A stretch of DNA of 40,000 nucleotides from the NCBI GenBank assembly GCA_011800805.1, contig MPNW01000789.1, positions 43,083-83,082 on the forward strand, read 5' to 3'. Of the stretch, positions 33,642 to 40,000 are shown piece after piece. The stretch's first letter is position 1. Each line of letters opens with the position of its first letter. Source of the stretch: Hirudo medicinalis (lineage: Eukaryota; Annelida; Clitellata; Hirudinida; Hirudinidae). The notes beneath the pieces are model-generated. The model had not been told where the DNA came from, did not search any database, and saw only the letters and a program-made list of their open reading frames with translations. The translations under genes were made by a program, and so were the position numbers.

Positions 33642-34234
33642 TGACCCTCTGAAGCGACCTCGGATCATGGGGTCCGTGCTCCCACACGACACCATGTACC
33701 TTCTCTTTCTGTGATAAGTGTACACGTGATGTGCAAAACACGGGTCCTTCGGTTTGGAGGGGTCAATCGGGTGCTCCCTTTTACCACTGCCAGCTCGATG
33801 GACGTGATGACGACCGTGGACAACGCTAAGATCGATCTCCCAAGCCTCAATTTAAAAGTTAATAGCCAGAAATTCTTGCAAGAAACGTGCTAACACTTGA
33901 GTTCAAATTTAACAGAGAAGAGATTTGGAAATGGATTTGGAAATGCTCCTGGTTACCGAAATGATTTCCAACACTCGAAGGCTTGCCTTGATTGCATGAA
34001 CGAGCGAATGAGTTTTAAAGTCATGGCATGCTGTTTGAACATGATTGTAAATGTGGTTTTTATTTTTTCATGTTACAATAATAATAATAATAATAAAAAG
34101 AAACCACTGCCTGATCATATAACAGTTAGTTTAATGAAAGTGATCCAAATGTTCAGTGGCAAGGGTCCAGCATTCTTAAACTTGTACCCTCGATCAGAGG
34201 AGACCCGATGTTATAAATAGACTGCCATTCCTCA
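33642..34234. other. RNF31 3' flank
   Basis: Region between the RNF31 stop and the polyadenylation signal of the opposite-strand coiled-coil gene. It probably holds the RNF31 3' untranslated region. An AATAAA-like run sits inside the AAT tract near 34090-34096. ORFs here (for example 33711-33893, 33897-34220) show no family signature. Confidence 0.4.
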
Positions 34235-34240
34235 TTTATT
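34235..34240 (-). terminator. AATAAA polyadenylation signal of the coiled-coil gene
   Basis: Minus-strand AATAAA 15 nt after the proposed TAA stop at 34258-34256. It supports the fourth exon as the true last exon. Confidence 0.55.
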
Positions 34241-34255
34241 GAGTAGCAAACAATT

Positions 34256-35235
34256 TTACAATTTTGATTTCCAGCCACTAGATCTGCTCCAAGCTGCAGA
34301 GTAGATCACTGAGTTCTGGATGTGAAAATTTCAAAAGTTTAATTTTAAGAAATGTCAGAATTTAACAAATGTTGATAGATGGGTGATTGTGCTATGTTTC
34401 CTCAACATTTCAACACAACTTGAGAAGTGAACAATCACCAATGCTCAATTACTGGCTAACAAAATTGAGCTGAGACATCAAGAAAAGATGAAAGTCACTC
34501 ACTTTCTTGCAATTCATATACTGTTGAATCATCTAGCCATGCATTTTCTGAATTGGCTATGTCATCTTCCATGATGAGAACTTTTCTGAAACATATCCTG
34601 AAAGTTGATTAGATAAACTAAAATTATCAAGGGCTCAAGCAGATGTGCTTAGATATTCTCAATATATTCAAGAATCTCACTCTTCTTCTAGTGTTGTCTG
34701 GCACTCTGCCATCAAGTCCAAAACTTCAGCGAGGGTGGGACCGTCGTAGGACGTTGAGGTCACATCCAGACCCTGTTGAGATTTTACAACACTCAGAAAG
34801 TCGCTTCTCTTCTTTGAAACATTCTTTGCAATCGACTCCAGTTCAGTGCTGCGTCAACAAACTTAAATGGTTTTAAACTTAAACCATTAAATTATTGAAG
34901 AAATGGATGGATGAGTAAAAGGATGATGGTATCAATTACAGTTTTTTGCGAAGTTTTCTTAATTCGTTAGTGAGTGAAAGCTCCTGAGTGTACGTGTGTC
35001 GTTCCCTCAATCCTTCAATATCTGATGCGGGTAAGTCGTCAAATTGTTCGTTAAAGTTTTGAATATCTTCGGCAATCGAATTGAGCTTTCTGAATGATTC
35101 TTTGCTATCTTCGAGCGTTTTCGACCAATCTTCGCAGAGACTAGAAATATCTGACAACGTTTTTGTGACTTTAATTGCTGACACAACATTTGCATCCATT
35201 TTTATTGAATGACTGGAATGCGACTGAAGTGACAA
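34256..35235 (-). CDS. Unrecognised coiled-coil protein, about 194 residues
   Basis: Exons 35235-34940, 34848-34681, 34585-34503 and 34293-34256, phases closing and total length divisible by three. Donors at exons 2 and 3 are strong (AGA|GTGAGA, AAA|GTGAGT). The protein is helical throughout, with heptad-like stretches (LTNELRKLRKKL then TELESIAKNVSKKRSDFLSVV). The tail is acidic, followed by a short basic end (WSRSSGWKSKL). There is no signal peptide or membrane segment. An alternative start is the second Met (MDANVVS). Size and helical layout are loosely like the CDK2-interacting protein CINP, but I cannot align its conserved C-terminus, so I leave it unassigned. Confidence 0.6.
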
Positions 35236-35741
35236 AAACTTAGATGCTAGTCTAGTGTCTAGTACTGCCCGTTCATAAGTTTGAAAACAACAGCATTGAT
35301 ACTCACAACCAAAGAAATTAAATATACTAAAACTCAGTCATTATTACTCGGTTAAAGAAAAAGTCAGACACATTCCAAGCTAACTCGGTAAAATAAATGT
35401 AACTTAATAAACCTGCATTGATGCCTCAGTTTGACTAAATCTGCAAGTTATCCTCGAACAGAACGTACTCAGACTTAACCGACCCTGCAACCGTTGGGTA
35501 GTTCCCCTCCAGAAATAGCTACCATGAAACTCGCCAGCATCAAATTTTTCTTTCCAATGACAATATACAAATTCTCTCAAAATCAAAAATCATCACCGAC
35601 ACTCGGCAATTTCACAATCTTAAGAAACGAATATCTTTCCAATTAACAAAATGAACAAAGATTCGGTATTTACGTAATGATAACAGATGACAAACAAAAG
35701 GCTCAAAAGAGGTCGACAGAGGTTCCAAACTATGAGCATTT
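35236..35741. other. Spacer between seipin 3' end and coiled-coil gene
   Basis: About 500 bp. It should contain the seipin 3' untranslated region and the promoter of the downstream minus-strand gene. A 60-codon minus ORF (35586-35404) has no recognisable motif. Confidence 0.35.
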
Positions 35742-37867
35742 CTAATTTCCAACTTCTCCTTCCAATGCAATTGCTTGAGGAACAGTGGCAATCTGGTTCT
35801 TTGACCTGTGTCGAAAGTGGGTCAGGCAGGAGACTAGCACAACCAATGAGAGGAATCCAAACAAGGTCGATATGCCAACAGTGGCGGTGGTGAGGGGCCA
35901 GAAATACATAAAGTACCTTGGATAACGGAAGAAATTATTTGTATACTGAAAATTCAAGTTTTGCTAATGGAACTTCAAATAAGCTTAAACAAAATTTTAA
36001 AATTAAATCTTAAAATTCAATTCTGAATATTATTATTATTGAATAATTATAATAAAATATAACACTAAACACAATTATCATGTCATGTTGGCCTCTGTCG
36101 AAGTGTTTACCTGATGCCTGAGAACTTGGCAAAAACCTGGATCGATGCTGAGTAGATCTCCACCTCGTTGCTGTGGACGCGCACAACCGCATCATGACTT
36201 CTCCTGTACTGAAGGAAAATTTTTTACATAATAAAAAATAATCAAAAACTAGAACTCGATTAAAATAATTTATTAAATTAAACTAAATAATTAATTTGTA
36301 AAACATTCAAGACATCGAAAAAGTAATGGCATGCTGGACGCAATGCAAGTACTATGGAATAAATATTTATCAATTTGAAAAAAAAAAACATCAATCCTCA
36401 TGAGTCTGTGCAAAAGATTAGGTCAACAAAACCGTGACATTAAAACATTACCGTGTCCTCCTTAAAGTCGTCTGCCATGAGTACATCAAGCGTCTGCATC
36501 TGCTTCCTGCTGGTGAAGAGGTACAAAGGCAGGAGAATCACGGTCTCGAGGTTTTTGTGGAGCCAAGACTTGTACTCCAGCATGGTCTGAAAATGGCGTG
36601 ATGATCCGAATGTATTTATAATAGTAGTTTTTAAAATAATAATAATTCCAATAACATCATCATGAGTTGTTGATTATTAATTATTTTGGAATGATTATTA
36701 TTATTATTATTATTATTATCATCATTGCACATTTATTATTATAGCATATCGTATAATTATAACCACCAAATTATGGCCACATGGAAAAGGCAACATGCTA
36801 CCAAAAAACAATGCCAAAATGGAGAATTACGTTCTTTAATACAAATAAATCCCAAATTACCGATCGTCTCGACATCGTGATCGCGTCTCCACTCCTCGAC
36901 CTCAATTCCACCTCGACCTCGAACATGCCTGCAATCAAATCAGGTTCTATGAATTATTTTTTTTCTTGAAAAATATCTTCACGTTTAAAAAAAAAAGATT
37001 GTTACTTATTCAAGAGCAAGGGCTTCCTGATTTCTAGAATATTTACAAAGACTATACTAGAATAACAGAAAATACTAGAATATTTAAAAGTGGTCGACGA
37101 ACATTTTTGGAAAGTTTTAGGATCAAATGAAAGTTGATCGAGATTTAAATGACTATTAAAACTATTTCTCCAAGTCTGAGGCAAACGTAAAGGTTACCAA
37201 TTTGACTGTTGGTTTGTGATTCTGGAAGCTCAAACTCCAGGTGTATGCTGTAGTCGACACCTGGCTAAAAAAGTGGCTAAGATTAGCTAAGGACTTTAAA
37301 ATATTCTGTATTCATTATATTACCTTGCTGGATGATATTAGTGAATTATGGGAACATAGTATTATAAACTATTGTTATAAACTGTGGACCATTTATTAAT
37401 TATTAATAACAAGGTGTTTTTTTTTTGTCATACATAAAATAGTGCTCACATGTAAACTTCCTTCCATTAAAAGAACTTTTGACGACAATAATCCACAACT
37501 TTTGACATCTTCAACGTTTCTCCCACAGTGATGGGTGATTCTACGAACGAAATATAACTTTTATTTCTTGATTGCTTCTTGCAGACATTTAAATGCAAAG
37601 CATCCGAATTAGTTCTATAATAAACAGAAAAAACAAATCACATGGCGAAAGTTAAAAGACATTCTCAAAAGATCGTGCAGATCGTGCAAGACATCCAGAT
37701 TTGAAATTTCCTCACTTCAGTAGATTCAGGGCTTGTTTGAAATGCAACACGGGAATGTACGAATAATACATCGAAATATAAGTAAATATTGCCAGCCATA
37801 TTAGCGCCGGCAGAACAGCAGCGAGAAACGCGAAACTGAACACCAGCTCTCTCAAAGCTCGCAGCAT
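35742..37867 (-). CDS. BSCL2: Seipin, ER lipid-droplet assembly protein
   Basis: Seipin forms an ER-membrane ring that nucleates and stabilises lipid droplets. Exons: 37867-37716, 37614-37527, 37264-37198, 36928-36861, 36586-36452, 36208-36111 and 35916-35742; about 260 residues. The first membrane helix is FLAAVLPALIWLAIFTYISM, followed by YYSYIPV as in the family. The lumenal beta-sandwich has YSIHLEFELPESQTNSQIGMFEV. The hydrophobic helix EYKSWLHKNLETVILLPLYLF corresponds to the membrane-dipping helix. Then come the strands EVEIYSASIQVFAKFSGIRY, a second membrane helix (GISTLFGFLSLVVLVSCL) and a short cytosolic tail. The exon 2 end is the least certain: three in-phase donors exist and I chose ACT|GTGGGA. 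The C-terminal tail is shorter than in mammals. Confidence 0.92.
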
Positions 37868-38527
37868 GTTTTGATGGTCACTTGGATAAATTCATTTAAA
37901 AATTGCCTTGGTGTAAATTGAGTTACAAAAAAAATAAGAAGAAAAGTAGTTAATGCAAAGTTTAAAAAGTTAATGCTATCGTTCGAAGGTATTTTACATT
38001 TGCGAAAATCTTTGTAAATACTTTACATTCCATCTGATCGAACTCTCGCTCGATAAATTTTTATTAAACCATCCCAGGCTTTTTGAGAAAATTGTAGCTT
38101 TAAAAATATTATTTTACTTAATTCGTTGGACCTAATAATAATAATTATATTACACATCCGATTAAAACAAACTTCACCCCTTACCTAACACATGCGCATC
38201 AGCCAGTTTCCTCTGATTTAATATTCATGAACGACCGAGCACACCTTAGCCCATTGTATTCAGAAGTGTCGCTCGGATAATGTGATCAGGATCTTTTGCT
38301 GATTCGAGAAGAATTTCACGATTCGATTTTATTTTCAAAAAAAAGTTAGCAAAACAAAGTTGATTTCTCGAAAGAAGTACAAAGTACCAAAGCTGGTTTC
38401 GCCAACACGCTAACTCTCCCACCGATCTGGTTGTGTACAAACACACCTGGATTGATTGTTCGAAGCGGCCTCTCGCGTCGGATAAGTTCGCACCAACTCG
38501 TCGGATCTTCTCGGACTCACTCGGGCC
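37868..38527. promoter_or_regulatory. Shared upstream region of seipin and afadin
   Basis: Head-to-head genes leave 660 bp between the two start codons, a likely bidirectional promoter. The afadin side (38400-38527) is more GC-rich and contains several TCGG/TCGC stretches. No defined factor site can be assigned by eye. Confidence 0.45.
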
Positions 38528-38632
38528 ATGGTTTCAAAGTTCAAGGTAGAGGAAAGGAGACGACTGATCAACGTCATCCAAGAATGGAACTTAAACAGAC
38601 TCGATTTGTTTGCCCTCAGCGAGCCAAACGAG
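38528..38632 (+). CDS. AFDN: Afadin (Canoe), first coding exon only
   Basis: Afadin links nectins and Rap/Ras signalling to actin at adherens junctions. The 35-codon exon starts at ATG 38528 and ends at AACGAG|GTAACT, phase 0. It contains VEERRRLINVIQEWNLNRLDLFALSEPNE, closely matching the N-terminus of afadin/Canoe just before its first Ras-association domain. The remaining exons lie outside the window. The call rests on one short but very characteristic exon. Confidence 0.8.
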
Positions 38633-40000
38633 GTAACTGGAGCTGTTTGCGTTCGTTTTTGGTTTTTTTTAATTACTCAAATGAATCCGTATTAATCTTT
38701 TTAATATTTAATTGAAACAAGATTCCAATGTGATTATTCGTTCTTTCAAATACTGTTTCGTCGGTTACTGGATTTGCGAGCAGTTGTTCGTGGTTTTTAA
38801 ATGATCGATATTCTAAATGCTTTTTGTTTTTTACAAATCATTGTCCACATGTTTTAAAGGAGACTCACGCACTTCTCCTTGCCTAAAAATATTCCTTACC
38901 AAATTATCGGTAATAAATTATGATAATTTCATTAGTATGCTTCCCAAGTTCCTATGGTGACGACCCATTTAAATGATAATTGAGTTTTACTTTTGAGACA
39001 AACAGACGACAGTAGTCAAAGTAGTTCCGCTGTGAGACTTATGCAACAGCATTTGCATAACAACAACAACAACATTTGCAAGACAACAACAACAACATTT
39101 GCAAAACAACAACAACAATTGCATAACAACAACATTTGCAAGACAACAACAACAACAACATTTGCAAGACAACAACAACAACAACATTTGCAAAACAACA
39201 ACAACAATTGCATAACTACAATATTTGCAAGACAACAACAATAATTGCATCAAAACAGTACAGTACAATACAATACAATACCATCACAAAGAGTCATTAA
39301 CATACACAATCCTGATGCTAGTGCTGGTAATAATAAATACTAAATATTAATTAAAAACATGCTGTAGGTGAAGATGACGATGACGATGATGATGATGGTG
39401 ATGATGACGATGATAGTAATGAAGTAATAAGTAATAGTAATAAGATATATATCATGGCATAATGATTACGCAACTCCAGTCTCCATCAACGCCAGATGGT
39501 AATTCCATCGTGAACACCATCAATGTTAACAAGATGATGATGAAGATGATGATGATGATGATGATGCATTTGGGGCTATTTCCTATATGCACTGCTTGTG
39601 AGAAAGATTCTCATCAGCCTCGTCGTCGTCGTCATCATAATCATCGTCATCATCGCCATCGTCATCATCATCATCATCATCGCAGTATTGATTTCGCATT
39701 AAGCATCTTTGTATGCTTTGTATAGCTCGTTAGCTACGTGTATCATGTAATCGTTATCAGCAATATAAATCAGTCATTCTTGTACAACACGGATGGTCTG
39801 ATATGAATTGGTGAAGATCGGTGGTCTGTGTGCTCTTGCGTCCGTGTGATCGTGTGCGTGTCTTCAAGGCAAACAAAATCCTAGAGGAGCTGTTTGCAAC
39901 CAACCAATCAATCAATCAACCTGGAGCACAAGCACACTTATGAAGGAGTGTTATGATGATGATGATGATTATTATTATGATGATGATTATTATTATTATG
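38633..40000 (+). other. Afadin intron 1 (continues outside window)
   Basis: No coding exon is seen to the end of the window. It carries a TTTGCA minisatellite, several GAT/ATC triplet tracts (about 39370-39420, 39533-39565, 39618-39685) and a GAT/ATT tract at the right edge. Confidence 0.7.
39040..39250. repeat. CAA/TTTGCA minisatellite in afadin intron 1
   Basis: About nine units of CAACAACAACAACATTTGCA plus AGA or AAA, varying in the number of CAA triplets. Some units have CAATTGCATAA in place of CATTTGCA. Glutamine- or leucine-rich readings are artefacts. Confidence 0.9.

Noticed and set aside
39016..39268. Cys/Leu-rich and Gln/Asn-rich ORFs
   Set aside because: Translations of the CAA/TTTGCA minisatellite on either strand.
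1..40000. CRISPR arrays, bacterial operons, rRNA or tRNA genes
   Set aside because: None seen; repeats lack the spacer structure and the genes are intron-bearing animal genes.

Overview
This is eukaryotic nuclear DNA from an animal. It is AT-rich and dense in triplet microsatellites (AAT/ATT, ATC/GAT, AAC/GTT). The genes are broken by many short GT-AG introns, and the coding exons are clearly more GC-rich than the introns. The proteins are metazoan. A near-complete HOIP/RNF31 and a TEDC2 homologue, together with the small introns, suggest an invertebrate bilaterian. A lophotrochozoan such as an annelid would fit, but this is inference and the species is not determined. Exon boundaries below were built by hand from splice sites and reading-frame phase. 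Where I give an exon list, phases close at every junction unless I say otherwise.

Layout, left to right. (1) 1-8363, minus strand: FANCM, the Fanconi-anaemia branch-migrating helicase, 11 exons in the window, running off the left edge before its C-terminal nuclease-like domain. (2) 8625-8769: a short hAT-like inverted-repeat element (MITE). (3) 8895-9687, minus: an unrecognised two-exon gene. (4) 10709-13099, plus: a TEDC2-like centriole gene. (5) 13464-15924, plus: TMEM41B. (6) 15925-20565: intergenic, repeat-dominated DNA with a ~490-bp GATGTTGT/GATGATGT array, a ~100-bp duplicated segment whose second copy starts next to an N, long CCAA and ATG tracts, and a GC-rich block. (7) 20566-22555, minus: a small secreted-type protein with LDL-receptor class A repeats. 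(8) 23637-33641, plus: RNF31 (HOIP), 18 exons. (9) 34235-35235, minus: an unrecognised coiled-coil protein, 4 exons. (10) 35742-37867, minus: seipin (BSCL2). (11) 38528 to the right edge, plus: first coding exon of afadin followed by its first intron.

These are unrelated housekeeping-type genes: DNA repair, centriole, ER lipid scramblase, linear-ubiquitin ligase, lipid-droplet biogenesis and cell junction. They do not form a pathway. TMEM41B and seipin both act in ER lipid handling and lipid droplets, but they lie more than 19 kb apart and I make no functional claim from that. I see no CRISPR array, rRNA or tRNA, no intact autonomous transposon, and no convincing new system. The points worth follow-up are three unassigned genes, a 44-nt intron, a GC-AG intron, the MITE, a dispersed AAT-linked repeat, several minisatellites, and a likely assembly join at 18068.
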